Part shown: positions 7,842-16,023 of the stretch, piece by piece
How positions within the stretch are numbered: the stretch's first letter is position 1
Layout of the letters: each line of letters begins with the position of its first letter
Translations under genes and position numbers: made by a program
From: an uncultured bacterium
GTDB lineage: Bacteria; Cyanobacteriota; Vampirovibrionia; Gastranaerophilales; Gastranaerophilaceae
Assembly (NCBI GenBank): GCA_949296245.1
Contig: CASFNW010000038.1
Location: 1 to 41,035 of the forward strand
Length of the DNA stretch: 41,035 nucleotides
Direction: 5' to 3'
The notes under the pieces: model-generated
Databases searched by the model: none
The model's input: only the letters and a program-made list of their open reading frames with translations
What the model was told of the DNA's origin: nothing

Positions 7842-10332
7842 ACTGATTTCAAAAATAGCACAGGGATTGAATGATGCCCAAAAAAAAGCAGTCCTGAATC
7901 CTGTTGATACCTGTACAAAGATTGTTGCAGGCGCAGGTACCGGCAAGACAAAAATTATCTCAAAACGCTTTGTAAAACTCGTATTTGATTTGATAAATCA
8001 GGGTGTTGAAGCCCCGCAATCAAGAATACTTGTAATAACTTTTACCGACAAAGCGGCAAATGAAATGAAAGGCAGAATCCTTAAGGAGCTTGATGAAAAT
8101 AATATTCAGGTTTTAAACAGTCAGGATTTATGGATTTCCACTTTTCACAGCTTTTGTATGAGAATTTTAAAAAAATACTCAATAGAAGCAGGTCTGTCTC
8201 CGTCCTTTAAAATGGGTGAAGAACAGCAGTTGAAAAAGATTTATGACAATCTTGTAAAATACATAAAATACGGAGAAACAGCTTCTGTAGAAAATCTATC
8301 CGCAATACTCAAATCCGCGGGAGTTGAAGCAGGGATACTCGAGATTAATAATCTGGCTTCATTAAACAAAATCAGCGATATAGATACGCTTTTTGAAGAT
8401 ATTTACGGAATAATCAAAAAAATAAAAGCGCTAGGGCTTACGCCAAAAGAATTTTTGCAAAAATCATTATATGCACAGGAAAGATTCAGCACCTGTACAG
8501 AGTCAACACCTTTTAAATTCGAGACAAAAGAGGATTATGCAAACGCCTGGGCACAGCATTTTAAAAACTATACAGATGACAGCTGTACGCTTGATGAAGA
8601 TGTTTTTGACGCCATTGCAAAAAATAAGCTTATTCTGGACAAGTTCGGCAAAAGAAAAGCCATAGAATACGGTATGGCACAGGGCTTCCCCGAAAATATA
8701 CAACCGATAAACACTGCTGAAAATTATCTGACTAAAGTTATTGCCGCTGTGTATGCCCTTTATCAGGCAGAACTTGAGAAAAACGATATTGCGGATTTTG
8801 ATGATTTGATAAATAAAACAATACAAATTTTTAAACAAAACGAACTTGTCCGTTCTTATTATCAAAAATATTTCAAACAAATTATAGTAGACGAGTTTCA
8901 GGATACTAACGGTGCTCAGCTTGAGCTGATAGAACTTTTGCTAAATCCGGAAAAACCGGATTTGACCTACGTAGGCGACAGAAAACAGTCTATTTACGCT
9001 TTCAGATACGCACAGATGGAAAACCTTGAGGTTCTGTATAAAAATGTTGAAAACCGCTACAATTTAAAATTTGAGCCTGTCAATTTGTCTATAAATTATC
9101 GTTCAACTCCCGAGGTCTTAAATGCCGTTAATTACGTTACGGAAAATGAACTTAAATTAAAAGGCGAAAATCTGTCGGCAAACCCGAATCTTCAATATCC
9201 TGATACCTCGAAAGATATCAAAGTCACGGTTATAGAAGGATTTGAAGACTCTTTTGAACTAAAAAAAGCTGAAGCAATGCATATTGCAGAAGAAATCGAA
9301 CTTTTGCAAAAGAGGGATAACGCAGAGTATAAAGATTTTGCAGTGCTTGTAAAAAACCATGCGCAGGCTGATATTATAGAAAAAGAACTAAAGAAAAAAA
9401 ATATACCTTCCGTAAAAAAAGTAAATACGGGATTTTTTGAACATCCTGCAATCAAAAATGCTCTGGCAGCACTGCGGCTTGTAAAAAATACGGAGGATGA
9501 GCAGGCATTTGTAAGACTTTTGAAAAATGTTCTGCCGGATTCCGGAATTTATAAGATGAAAAAAGAACTGGATTCAAAACTTTCAGATACCATAGAGTTT
9601 GACGAACTTAAAAAACTCAATCTTGCACAAAAATACAAAACCCTAAAATCCCTTTATCCGAATTTGCAAATGTCAGGATTTGAAACAGCAGACAGTATTT
9701 ATGAGACAATTTTTTCAATCAAAAAGAATCAGAGTATTTTGTCTTTAAACAGGATTTTTGAAATTTTAAAAACACAAATTTCGCTTGTATCAAATGGTCT
9801 GCAGGATTATGAAAAAACAGAAGCACAAAATAACCTGAAAATTCTGGCAAAAATTATAGATGACTATACACAGAATGACAATTATCTTAGTGTCACAGGG
9901 CTTCTTGATTATCTGTCCAAGATTAAAGAGGACAGAAATTTTGAACTGCCTTCGTTAAATACAGAGGAAATCAATGCCGTACAATTATTGACGATACACG
10001 CTTCCAAGGGGCTCGAGTTTCCTTATTTATTTGTATTGAGTATTGCCTCGGGAACAAAGAATGCCGACAAATCTAATGTGTATTTTGATATGCAGTACGG
10101 CGACAAACCGGGATTCGGAATAATAATAAATAAATACAAAGGAAAACCCAACCCGAAAGCGCTTTTATATAAACAGCTCTGGCAAAAACCCAGAGAAGCA
10201 CAGGAGGCCCTGAGGCTGTTTTATGTTGCGGTGAGCCGTGCAAAAAAATATCTGGATGTATTGAGTTTTGAACCTTATGCCTCTGTAAAACCTGCAGAGT
10301 ATATAGAAAATTTAAAATTATATTTAAACTGA
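7834..10332 (+). CDS. UvrD/AddA-like SF1 DNA helicase subunit
   Basis: ATP-driven 3'-5' DNA helicase, likely the motor of the AddAB-like pair with the preceding nuclease gene. All SF1A motifs are present in order: GAGTGKT (33-39), ITFTDKAANEMK, VDEFQDTN, YVGDRKQSIYAFRYA, NYRSTPEVLN, LLTIHASKGLEFPYLFV, and LRLFYVAVSRAKKYL near the C-terminus. At 832 residues it stops soon after motif VI, so it lacks the C-terminal nuclease domain of AddA. The start is chosen at 7834 because GGAGG (7823-7827) lies six bases upstream; two further ATGs sit at 7828 and 7831. The gene overlaps the nuclease stop by 8 bp and ends at a strong bidirectional terminator facing rplL. The division of labour is cleaner than in canonical AddAB. 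Confidence 0.92.
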   Translation: MNELISKIAQGLNDAQKKAVLNPVDTCTKIVAGAGTGKTKIISKRFVKLVFDLINQGVEAPQSRILVITFTDKAANEMKGRILKELDENNIQVLNSQDLWISTFHSFCMRILKKYSIEAGLSPSFKMGEEQQLKKIYDNLVKYIKYGETASVENLSAILKSAGVEAGILEINNLASLNKISDIDTLFEDIYGIIKKIKALGLTPKEFLQKSLYAQERFSTCTESTPFKFETKEDYANAWAQHFKNYTDDSCTLDEDVFDAIAKNKLILDKFGKRKAIEYGMAQGFPENIQPINTAENYLTKVIAAVYALYQAELEKNDIADFDDLINKTIQIFKQNELVRSYYQKYFKQIIVDEFQDTNGAQLELIELLLNPEKPDLTYVGDRKQSIYAFRYAQMENLEVLYKNVENRYNLKFEPVNLSINYRSTPEVLNAVNYVTENELKLKGENLSANPNLQYPDTSKDIKVTVIEGFEDSFELKKAEAMHIAEEIELLQKRDNAEYKDFAVLVKNHAQADIIEKELKKKNIPSVKKVNTGFFEHPAIKNALAALRLVKNTEDEQAFVRLLKNVLPDSGIYKMKKELDSKLSDTIEFDELKKLNLAQKYKTLKSLYPNLQMSGFETADSIYETIFSIKKNQSILSLNRIFEILKTQISLVSNGLQDYEKTEAQNNLKILAKIIDDYTQNDNYLSVTGLLDYLSKIKEDRNFELPSLNTEEINAVQLLTIHASKGLEFPYLFVLSIASGTKNADKSNVYFDMQYGDKPGFGIIINKYKGKPNPKALLYKQLWQKPREAQEALRLFYVAVSRAKKYLDVLSFEPYASVKPAEYIENLKLYLN

Positions 10333-10342
10333 TTTTAATAAT

Positions 10343-10374
10343 AAAAAGCCTCCGGATAATACCGGAGGCTTTTT
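10343..10374 (+). terminator. Bidirectional terminator between the helicase gene and rplL
   Basis: AAAAAGCCTCCGG (10343-10355), a six-base loop, then CCGGAGGCTTTTT (10362-10374). T runs occur on both strands, fitting the convergent genes on either side. Confidence 0.93.
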
Positions 10375-10394
10375 ATTTATCTTTTGTTGAAAAA

Positions 10395-10766
10395 CTACTT
10401 CAATTCAACTGTAGCACCAGCTGCTTCGAGTTGTTTTTTAATAGCTTCAGCATCTTCTTTTTTAACGCCTTCTTTGATAGCTTTAGGAGCAGCATCAACG
10501 AGGTCTTTAGCTTCTTTCAAGCCTAAACCTGTGATAGCTCTTACTTCTTTCAATACAGCGATTTTGTTAGCACCTGCAGAAGCCAATACAACGTTTACTT
10601 CAGAAGCTTCTTCAGCACCGCCTTCTGCAGCACCTGCAGCAGCCGGAGCAGCAGCTACAGCAACAGGAGCAGCAGCAGAAACGCCGAATTTTTCTTCCAT
10701 AGCTTTTACTAATTCAGCTGCTTCTAACAAAGTTAATTTTTCAATTGATTCTAAAATAGATTCTAT
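10395..10766 (-). CDS. rplL: Ribosomal protein bL12 (L7/L12) with a non-standard start
   Basis: Stalk protein that recruits translational GTPases to the 50S subunit. The C-terminal domain ([20 protein letters not shown] to ATVELK) and the Ala-rich hinge are intact. The odd point is the 5' end. The conserved N-terminal dimerisation helix is encoded (residues [20 protein letters not shown]), but its first sense codon with start potential is ATA at 10764-10766. An in-frame TAG lies two codons upstream, and there is no ATG, GTG or clear ribosome-binding site. TTG at 10730 would remove 12 helix residues. From ATA the protein is 123 residues, the normal length. One base change (ATA versus ATG) would give a standard start, so sequence error, a real AUA/AUU start, or coupling from rplJ 40 bp upstream must be distinguished. 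Confidence 0.93.
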   Translation of the reverse strand: MESILESIEKLTLLEAAELVKAMEEKFGVSAAAPVAVAAAPAAAGAAEGGAEEASEVNVVLASAGANKIAVLKEVRAITGLGLKEAKDLVDAAPKAIKEGVKKEDAEAIKKQLEAAGATVELK

Positions 10767-10806
10767 TGTGTACTAATTTGTTTTTACAACATAGTCAATT
10801 AACAGG

Positions 10807-11328
10807 CTATGCTGATTTTTGTTTTGCTACAGCGTCGATAGCTCTTACGAGGCTGCTCATTACAGCGTTGATAGAGCCTACGATGCCTGTTGCAGGTGAA
10901 TTTACGCAGCCAAGCATTTTTGCGTAAAGTTCTTCTTTAGAAGGTGTTTTAGCCAATGCATCAACCTGTTTTGCATCGAGTAATTGACCGTCTAATGCAC
11001 CGCAGATGATTTCTGCTTTTTTCTTTTCTTTGATGAATTTAGCAAGCACTTTGGCTGCAGAAACTTCATCATCAAAACCAAATGCAATAGCTGTTGATTC
11101 TTTCATAGAATCGGAAAGAACTTCAAAATCAGTTCCTTTCATAGCTATTTTGGCTAATGTATTTTTTGTAACAGTATAGTCTGCACCTTCTTTTTGAAGA
11201 GCTCTTCTCAAGTTTGTGATTTCTTCAACGGTCAAACCTTTGTAATTAGTTACAATTGCTACTTTAGCCTTTTGCGCATAATCTTTGATATGTGCGATTT
11301 TTTGTTCTTTAAAGGCTTTTGTTGCCAT
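10807..11328 (-). CDS. rplJ: Ribosomal protein uL10
   Basis: Base of the ribosomal stalk; binds 23S rRNA and the bL12 dimers, and in many bacteria represses its own mRNA as an L10-L12 complex. The 173 residues match the family: the N-terminal rRNA-binding part (KIAHIKDYAQKAKVAIVTNY), the TVTKNTLAKIA segment, and a C-terminal helix for L12 binding. AAGGAG precedes the ATG by six bases. Upstream on the minus strand lie a promoter, an L10 leader and an attenuator hairpin, so autogenous control is likely. A GC-rich repeat sits between the attenuator and the ribosome-binding site. The usual neighbours rplK, rplA and rpoB are absent: rplJ-rplL stands alone here. Confidence 0.97.
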   Translation of the reverse strand: MATKAFKEQKIAHIKDYAQKAKVAIVTNYKGLTVEEITNLRRALQKEGADYTVTKNTLAKIAMKGTDFEVLSDSMKESTAIAFGFDDEVSAAKVLAKFIKEKKKAEIICGALDGQLLDAKQVDALAKTPSKEELYAKMLGCVNSPATGIVGSINAVMSSLVRAIDAVAKQKSA

Positions 11329-11401
11329 GATTTGCTCCTTTATGTTTTATGTTTATCGACCTATTTTTGTTTGGTTACTTTCGTATATAAATACTCGTCT
11401 T

Positions 11402-11512
11402 GCATTTTCTTCCCGCTCGTTTCTGTCGTCGACTGTACTTCGTTGCCGTCGACTTCGGACTCGCTCACCGGGCCGGGTTCGGCTACGCCTCACACGGCGC
11501 CCGTCCGAAAAT
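11402..11512 (-). repeat. GC-rich repeat A in the rplJ leader
   Basis: A roughly 111-bp island much richer in G and C than its surroundings. It begins GCATTTTCTTC and ends CCGTCCGAAAAT, matching repeat B (32676-32767) in both end boxes and in internal words such as CTGTCG, CTTCG and CGCTC-CCGG. It lies between the attenuator and the rplJ ribosome-binding site, so it forms part of the leader transcript. It is rich in small inverted repeats (two GTCGAC sites, CCGGGCCGGG). Chance frames through it are not genes. Confidence 0.7.
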
Positions 11513-11514
11513 AC

Positions 11515-11550
11515 ACAAAAAATGATTTTGCGCAAAACCGCAAAATCATT
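11515..11550 (-). terminator. Attenuator hairpin in the rplJ leader
   Basis: On the minus strand AATGATTTTGCG (11550-11539), a loop of about six bases, and CGCAAAATCATT (11532-11521) are followed by a T run (plus-strand A run 11517-11522). This is a strong intrinsic terminator placed after the L10 leader and before rplJ. It is expected to act as the off state of the leader. Confidence 0.8.
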
Positions 11551-11580
11551 ACATCAATTATTAATTAACCTGTATTTGGG

Positions 11581-11693
11581 AAATTATCCTTGAATTTATG
11601 ACCTCGATAGGCTGATTTATTAAGGGATTTTGTTGATTTTATCAGCAAAACGGCTTTTACTTTGCCTGCCCCGCCTATTGTCTGCGGTTTGTA
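11581..11693 (-). promoter_or_regulatory. Ribosomal protein L10 leader RNA
   Basis: Read on the minus strand, the segment contains AATAGGC, about 60 bases, then AAATCAGCCTATCGAGGT. AATAGGC pairs with GCCTAT, and the GCCTA-CGAGGT sequence is the signature of L10 leaders known from Firmicutes and others. Its position, directly before the attenuator and rplJ, supports feedback by the L10-L12 complex. Exact ends were not determined; a covariance-model scan would fix them. Confidence 0.8.
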
Positions 11694-11699
11694 TAAGTA

Positions 11700-11728
11700 A
11701 TAGTATTTTAAACAAGATTAAAAATCAA
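11700..11728 (-). promoter_or_regulatory. Promoter of the rplJL operon
   Basis: On the minus strand TTGATT (11728-11723), a 17-base spacer, and TACTAT (11705-11700). Transcription would start near 11693, at the beginning of the L10 leader. Confidence 0.7.
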
Positions 11729-11735
11729 CCATGGC

Positions 11736-11778
11736 AGAAAAAACGGGTTACAATTTTTAATATTGCACCCGTTTTTTA
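11736..11778. terminator. Terminator after the 139-residue small protein
   Basis: ACGGGTTACAAT (11743-11754) pairs with ATTGCACCCGT (11761-11771) with one bulge. A/T runs lie on both outer sides, so it can stop minus-strand transcription from the gene ending at 11801 and may work in the other direction too. Confidence 0.75.
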
Positions 11779-11800
11779 TTTTTAAGATTTAAAATTATTT

Positions 11801-12220
11801 TTATACTGTTTCAGTTTCAGGTTTTTCTGTTTTTGTTTCAGCAGGCTTTTCTGCCTTAGCTGCTGCTTTATCTGCAGCTTTTGCTCTATAGTGGTTAACA
11901 GCTTTATTGACAAGTGCACCTAAACCGAGGTATCCCAGTACCGGTACAGCAAACGTAATACCAACGCTTGTTTTGAATGTGCGTTTTGCAAATTTTGCGG
12001 CTTGTTCTTTAGGCATTACCTGTTTATAGCTTGAGTATATTTGTCCTATGACTCGTTTAAGTTTTGATGTTTTGCTAAACTTGTGTAGATTGTACATATT
12101 CAAGCCGGCAGCACCAAGACATATTGCTGCACCTGTAATTGTTCCTGCGTGTGTTTTTTTATACTCATTACCTTTTTTTGTTGTTACTGTTTTACCGAAT
12201 GAAACTACTTGTATAGACAT
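11801..12220 (-). CDS. Hypothetical small membrane protein with N-terminal 'SFGK' motif
   Basis: Not recognised. The 139 residues start MSIQVVSFGKTV, resembling the short N-terminal 'V-x-F-x-G/K' motif of other small proteins in this window (15226, 16310). Two hydrophobic stretches (about 27-45, and 88-110 with FAVPVLGYLGLGALV) could be membrane helices. The C-terminus is a low-complexity Ala/Lys/Glu tail (AEKPAETKTEKPETE). GGAGAAAT just before the ATG supports the start. It has its own terminator and so is probably a single-gene unit. It is likely a lineage-specific envelope or host-interaction protein, but function is unknown. Confidence 0.75.
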   Translation of the reverse strand: MSIQVVSFGKTVTTKKGNEYKKTHAGTITGAAICLGAAGLNMYNLHKFSKTSKLKRVIGQIYSSYKQVMPKEQAAKFAKRTFKTSVGITFAVPVLGYLGLGALVNKAVNHYRAKAADKAAAKAEKPAETKTEKPETETV

Positions 12221-12299
12221 ATATTTCTCCTTCTAATAACATTTATTTTAAATATTAACATAATTTATTTTGCTATTTGTATTCTGAATATTTACAAAT

Positions 12300-13514
12300 C
12301 TATACTTCAGCTTTATCAGGTTGTTTATCCGGAAGGTAACGTACAAAATATGATAATACAAAGGGAATAAACGAGATTATAACAAGTGTCTTTATTATAC
12401 CTGTGTTTTGGGCTACAAAACCGATAAGAGGTAAAAATATCCCGACAATCCCCCAGCTGAAACCGCCTATAAATCCGGAAATCATGCTTTTATACTGCGG
12501 CATTGTCTTTTGTGCCATGACCATATTGATAGACACAGACAGCATTGTCACAAACCCTGTCAGTATAAACAGTATAAAAGACAGCAGTGTAGATATTTTG
12601 ATAAGGCTTACAAAAATAATTGTAAGTATAAACGGCACAATCAGGGAAGTATAAAATACATTTTTGTATCCTATAATTTTTTCATATCTGTTGCTTAAAT
12701 AAGTGCCTAACGCACCGATTGTTAAAAACAAAAACACTGCAAAACCTATCTGAAAAGCATTGTATCCATGTTCTTTCCAGTAGAACGGCATTAAAATACT
12801 GAAGCTGGAGCTGACAAGTGATTTCAATGCTGATACCATTATTAGTATTCTGACAGTTTTATTTTTAAATATGTCTGTCAGCGTTGTTTTAAACGATTTT
12901 TCGTTTTTTACAAAGTTATTTACATTAATCTTAGGCACACAAAAAAATACAAGCAGTGCAAAGATAATACCCCATATTGCAGCAAATGGCAGTTTTGTGA
13001 CTCCGAAAAACTGCGTAATTGTTGAAGATATTATTGGACCAATCGAGTATCCTATTGTACCTGCAGCTATAAATATGCTCATGTATTCAGACAATTTTTT
13101 GCCGCTGTATCTGACGACAAATCCCGTTGCCTGAGGGTGGTAAAATCCTACGCCCACACCGCCTATTATCAAACACAAAGCCAACTGCCAGATGTTATGC
13201 ACAAGACCCGTCAAAGAGAAAAATATAGAAGCAAGAATTGTGCCCCAGAAGATAAAAAATCGTTTTTGCCATTTATCAGCAATAAAGCCGAACACAGGCT
13301 GCATCATAGAAGAAAATAACTGTGATGCACTCATTGCGCATGCTGCGGCAGTAAGAGTTGCCCCTATATTAGCGGCAATAAAAGGCAGAATAGGATTTAT
13401 AAACCCTGAATAGCTGTCTGCCATTCCATGCCCGAGAGTCAGCCAGGCTACAGCTTTTTTATTTTCCGCAGAATTCTGAGTATTTTGATTTTCTCTTATA
13501 TCCTGTGTGTCCAT
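12300..13514 (-). CDS. MFS transporter, fosmidomycin-resistance (Fsr)-like
   Basis: Predicted 12-helix proton-driven exporter of 404 residues in the inner membrane. After a polar N-terminus, helix 1 begins WLTLGHGMADSYSGFINPILPF. The MFS loop 2-3 motif appears as GFIADKWQKR (about 78-87), and GFYHPQATGFVV is the family-specific stretch seen in Fsr-type carriers (usually FHPE). A broad sugar or drug exporter is possible; the substrate is unknown. It starts 2 bp after the purH stop on the same strand, so it is very probably the second gene of a purH-MFS unit. That pairing hints at, but does not show, a purine-related substrate. Confidence 0.88.
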   Translation of the reverse strand: MDTQDIRENQNTQNSAENKKAVAWLTLGHGMADSYSGFINPILPFIAANIGATLTAAACAMSASQLFSSMMQPVFGFIADKWQKRFFIFWGTILASIFFSLTGLVHNIWQLALCLIIGGVGVGFYHPQATGFVVRYSGKKLSEYMSIFIAAGTIGYSIGPIISSTITQFFGVTKLPFAAIWGIIFALLVFFCVPKINVNNFVKNEKSFKTTLTDIFKNKTVRILIMVSALKSLVSSSFSILMPFYWKEHGYNAFQIGFAVFLFLTIGALGTYLSNRYEKIIGYKNVFYTSLIVPFILTIIFVSLIKISTLLSFILFILTGFVTMLSVSINMVMAQKTMPQYKSMISGFIGGFSWGIVGIFLPLIGFVAQNTGIIKTLVIISFIPFVLSYFVRYLPDKQPDKAEV

Positions 13515-13516
13515 TT

Positions 13517-15040
13517 TTAATGTCTGAAATGTCTTATACCCGTAGTAATCATTACTATACCGTATTTGTCGGCAGCGTCAATTACCTCTTTGTCTTTAAT
13601 GCTTCCGCCCGGCTGGATAATACCGGCTATTCTGCACTGTGCAGCAGCCTGTATATTGTCTATTGCGGGGAAGAATCCGTCTGATGCAACAACTGCATCT
13701 TTGGCAGCGTCACAGGCACGGTTCAGTGCAATCTCCATTGCATCTATACGGCTTGTTTGTCCGCCGCAGACAGCAAGGGTTTTAAAATCTTTTGCTATTA
13801 CTATTGCATTTGATTTTACGTGTTTTGCTACTTTCCAGGCAAAAACCATATCTTCAACCATTTCTGTTGTCGGTTTATTTTTTGTGACAACTTTAAAGGT
13901 GTCCTTATCCAGTTCTTTTCTGTCAACATCCTGAACAAGTGTACCGAACGGAGTGACTTTTATATCCTTTTCAACAAGGTTTTTGAATTCTTTTAGAGGT
14001 GTCTTAAGTTTTATTATTCTCAAATTTTTCTTCTTTTTAAGAAGTTCAAGCGCCTCAGGCTCATAATCAGGCGCAATAAGTACTTCCAGAAAAACAGAGG
14101 AGGCATGTTTTGCGATTTCTTTATTAACCGGCTGTGAAAATGCGATTATACCGCCGAATGCACTTATTGGATCGGTATCAAAAGCTTTTAAATATGCTTC
14201 TTCAATCGACTTGCCCAGTGCAACACCGCAGGGGGTATTGTGTTTGACTATAGCAGCGGCCGGCACATCGAAAAACTCGCTTACTATATTGAGAGCTGAA
14301 GTCATATCAAGAATATTGTTGTAAGACAGCTCTTTTCCGTTCAAGAAATCATAGTCTGCAGTTTCTGTATTTTTATAAAGATTTGCGCTCTGGTGAGGAT
14401 TTTCACCGTATCTAAGTCCGCCTTCTTTATTTAAAAAGAAGGTTCTGTATTTTTCTTTATCTTCTGAAAGTTCCGACATAATAACAGCATCGTATTTTGA
14501 AGTAGTTTCGAAAGCATCCAGAGCAAGACCCCGTCTGAGTTCAACGGTAGTTTCGCCGTTGTTTTCTTCAAGATTTTTCAAAACCTCATCATATTGATTT
14601 ATGCTTGAAACTACCGTTACATTTTTATGATTTTTGGCTCCGGCTCTTAAAAGAGCAACACCGCCTATATCAATATTATCAATAAGAGTTTGTTCATCGT
14701 GTTCTTCTTTTGCAACTTTTTCAAACGGGTAGAGATTTACAACCACCATCTGAAAAGCTTCTATATTTTTATCAGCAATTTCTTTTGCTTCTTTAACATT
14801 CTGTACATCAGCCAGAATGCCGGCATGGATTGAGGGATGAAGGGTTTTTACTTTGCCGGAGAGCATTTCTTCTGTCCCTGTAACTTTGCTTACTTCAGTG
14901 GTTTTTATGTTATTTTCTTCTAAAAATTTTGCAGTAGAGCCTGTAGAAACGATTTCATAACAGAATTTTTCTGTCAGTTGTTTTGCAAAATCAGCAAGAT
15001 TTGTTTTGTCAAATACACTTATAATTGCACGTTTTTTCAT
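13517..15040 (-). CDS. purH: Bifunctional AICAR transformylase / IMP cyclohydrolase
   Basis: Catalyses the last two steps of de novo IMP synthesis in the cytoplasm. The 507 residues have the N-terminal cyclohydrolase domain (starts KKRAIISVFDKT; STGSTAKFL; KTLHPSIHAGIL near residue 66; NLYPFEKV) and the C-terminal transformylase domain (LRYGENPHQSA; IVKHNTPCGVA; SDGFFPAIDNI; ending TGIRHFRH). Length and motifs are complete. AAGGA precedes the ATG. It is followed after 2 bp by an MFS transporter gene. No purine riboswitch-like structure was recognised in the upstream 185 bp. Confidence 0.98.
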   Translation of the reverse strand: MKKRAIISVFDKTNLADFAKQLTEKFCYEIVSTGSTAKFLEENNIKTTEVSKVTGTEEMLSGKVKTLHPSIHAGILADVQNVKEAKEIADKNIEAFQMVVVNLYPFEKVAKEEHDEQTLIDNIDIGGVALLRAGAKNHKNVTVVSSINQYDEVLKNLEENNGETTVELRRGLALDAFETTSKYDAVIMSELSEDKEKYRTFFLNKEGGLRYGENPHQSANLYKNTETADYDFLNGKELSYNNILDMTSALNIVSEFFDVPAAAIVKHNTPCGVALGKSIEEAYLKAFDTDPISAFGGIIAFSQPVNKEIAKHASSVFLEVLIAPDYEPEALELLKKKKNLRIIKLKTPLKEFKNLVEKDIKVTPFGTLVQDVDRKELDKDTFKVVTKNKPTTEMVEDMVFAWKVAKHVKSNAIVIAKDFKTLAVCGGQTSRIDAMEIALNRACDAAKDAVVASDGFFPAIDNIQAAAQCRIAGIIQPGGSIKDKEVIDAADKYGIVMITTGIRHFRH

Positions 15041-15225
15041 TGTATATCCTTATTTTTTACAACCGTCATTTTTAAATTTAGCACAAAATAGAAAATGATG
15101 AATTAACGATTGTTTATTTAAGCAATTAATTTTTGTAAAAATAAAAGTAAAAATATAGCAAAAGTATTTTTTACTACTTTGTAAATCGTGTAATATAAAG
15201 TTGTGTATTATTTAGGAGAGATATT

Positions 15226-15525
15226 ATGGCAATTCAATCAGTTAAGAATGTGGCCTTTAAAGGGCTTATTATGGTTAATGATGCAACCAGACCTGTTGCG
15301 ATGAGTCTGGAAACGGATAAAATTCTTGATATATCAGTAAAAGAACAAGATAGAAATAATACTCTAATTACATATGATTTTCCACAGATTGTTAAACGTA
15401 ATGGAGAGCAATTGGAAGAGAATCTTGTACTAAAAGTAAAACATAATATAGATACAATTTTGAAGGCATACAGTGCTGCAAAAAACTCAGATTTGTGTGT
15501 GGATTTAAGAGAATACAACGATTAA
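15226..15525 (+). CDS. Hypothetical small protein with N-terminal 'VAFKG' motif
   Basis: A 99-residue protein of unknown function. It starts MAIQSVKNVAFKGLIMVND; the F-K-G box close to the N-terminus recurs in loosely similar form in other hypothetical proteins of this window (11801, 16310). The rest is predicted mixed alpha/beta, soluble, and ends with a short acidic tail (VDLREYND). TAGGAGAG precedes the ATG by eight bases and a hairpin terminator follows, so it is a well-formed single-gene unit rather than noise. It is probably lineage-restricted. Confidence 0.8.
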   Translation: MAIQSVKNVAFKGLIMVNDATRPVAMSLETDKILDISVKEQDRNNTLITYDFPQIVKRNGEQLEENLVLKVKHNIDTILKAYSAAKNSDLCVDLREYND

Positions 15526-15546
15526 TTTTTAGGATTATATTTTCTC

Positions 15547-15580
15547 AAAAAGCAGGCCGCATACTTTTCGGTCTGCTTTT
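15547..15580 (+). terminator. Terminator after the 99-residue gene
   Basis: AAAAGCAGGCCG pairs with CGGTCTGCTTTT (15569-15580) with one G-T pair, followed by AATTT. Likely bidirectional because of the A run on the left. Confidence 0.85.
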
Positions 15581-15670
15581 AATTTACAAAAAAAAATGTT
15601 TGCGATATTATTAAATAGCAAATTTTTGTGTATAAAAAACTTTTGAAAAAAGTTTAAAAAACATGACAAT

Positions 15671-15745
15671 GCGCCCGTAGCCCAGTTGGCAAAGCAAGCG
15701 GTAAGCTTGCTGATTCCAATAAAGTTTGGCTGCCAAACGCGAAAA
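15671..15745 (+). pseudogene. Partial or chimeric tRNA copy
   Basis: The first 19 bases are identical to the 5' end of the tRNA-Arg at 15761, and both are preceded by a TGACAAT or AATAAT context. After the D-stem the sequence diverges: AGCAAGC-GGTA-AGCTTGCT forms a hairpin and is followed by TGATTCC, then a second small hairpin TTTGG-CTG-CCAAA. There is no T-arm (no GTTCGAAT) and no 3' acceptor match. The GGTAAG...TGATTCC part resembles a tRNA-Gln-like D-loop/anticodon context, so it may be a recombined fragment. It is not a functional tRNA as it stands. Confidence 0.6.
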
Positions 15746-15760
15746 TGACAATTTAATAAT

Positions 15761-15834
<74 letters not shown>

Positions 15835-15835
15835 T

Positions 15836-15978
15836 TTTCTTGCTTTCTATAAATTGTTTCTTGCTTTCTATAAATTGTCAGAGTAAGGGATTCTTCACCC
15901 CTATATTTTGCTGTCGCAAAATATGGGGGTTCTACCTCTCGCAAAACAATTCACAGGATTGTTTTGCTCGGCAGAGTC
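15836..15978 (-). repeat. Hairpin-rich tRNA-associated repeat R1
   Basis: The 122-bp unit 15857-15978 is repeated at 16135-16256 with one mismatch. Its first 21 bases (TTTCTTGCTTTCTATAAATT and one more) are also duplicated in tandem at 15836-15856. On the minus strand it reads ACTCTGCCGA, hairpin 1 (15941-15967), GAGAGGTAG, hairpin 2 (15898-15929), GAAGAATCCCTTACTCTGAC. It directly abuts the tRNA-Arg 3' end and is followed by a copy of that end. Confidence 0.85.
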
Positions 15979-16023
15979 TCCGGGCGCGTTTTCTATTTTT
16001 TGAATTATATATTGTTTAGCGGT

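Noticed and set aside
11353..11535. 60-codon Arg-rich minus-strand frame in the rplJ leader
   Set aside because: Created by GC-rich repeat A and the attenuator; Arg-rich composition is typical of read-through of GC-rich repeats.
15671..15745. Second functional tRNA gene
   Set aside because: Only the 5' 19 bases match; there is no T-arm or closing acceptor strand.
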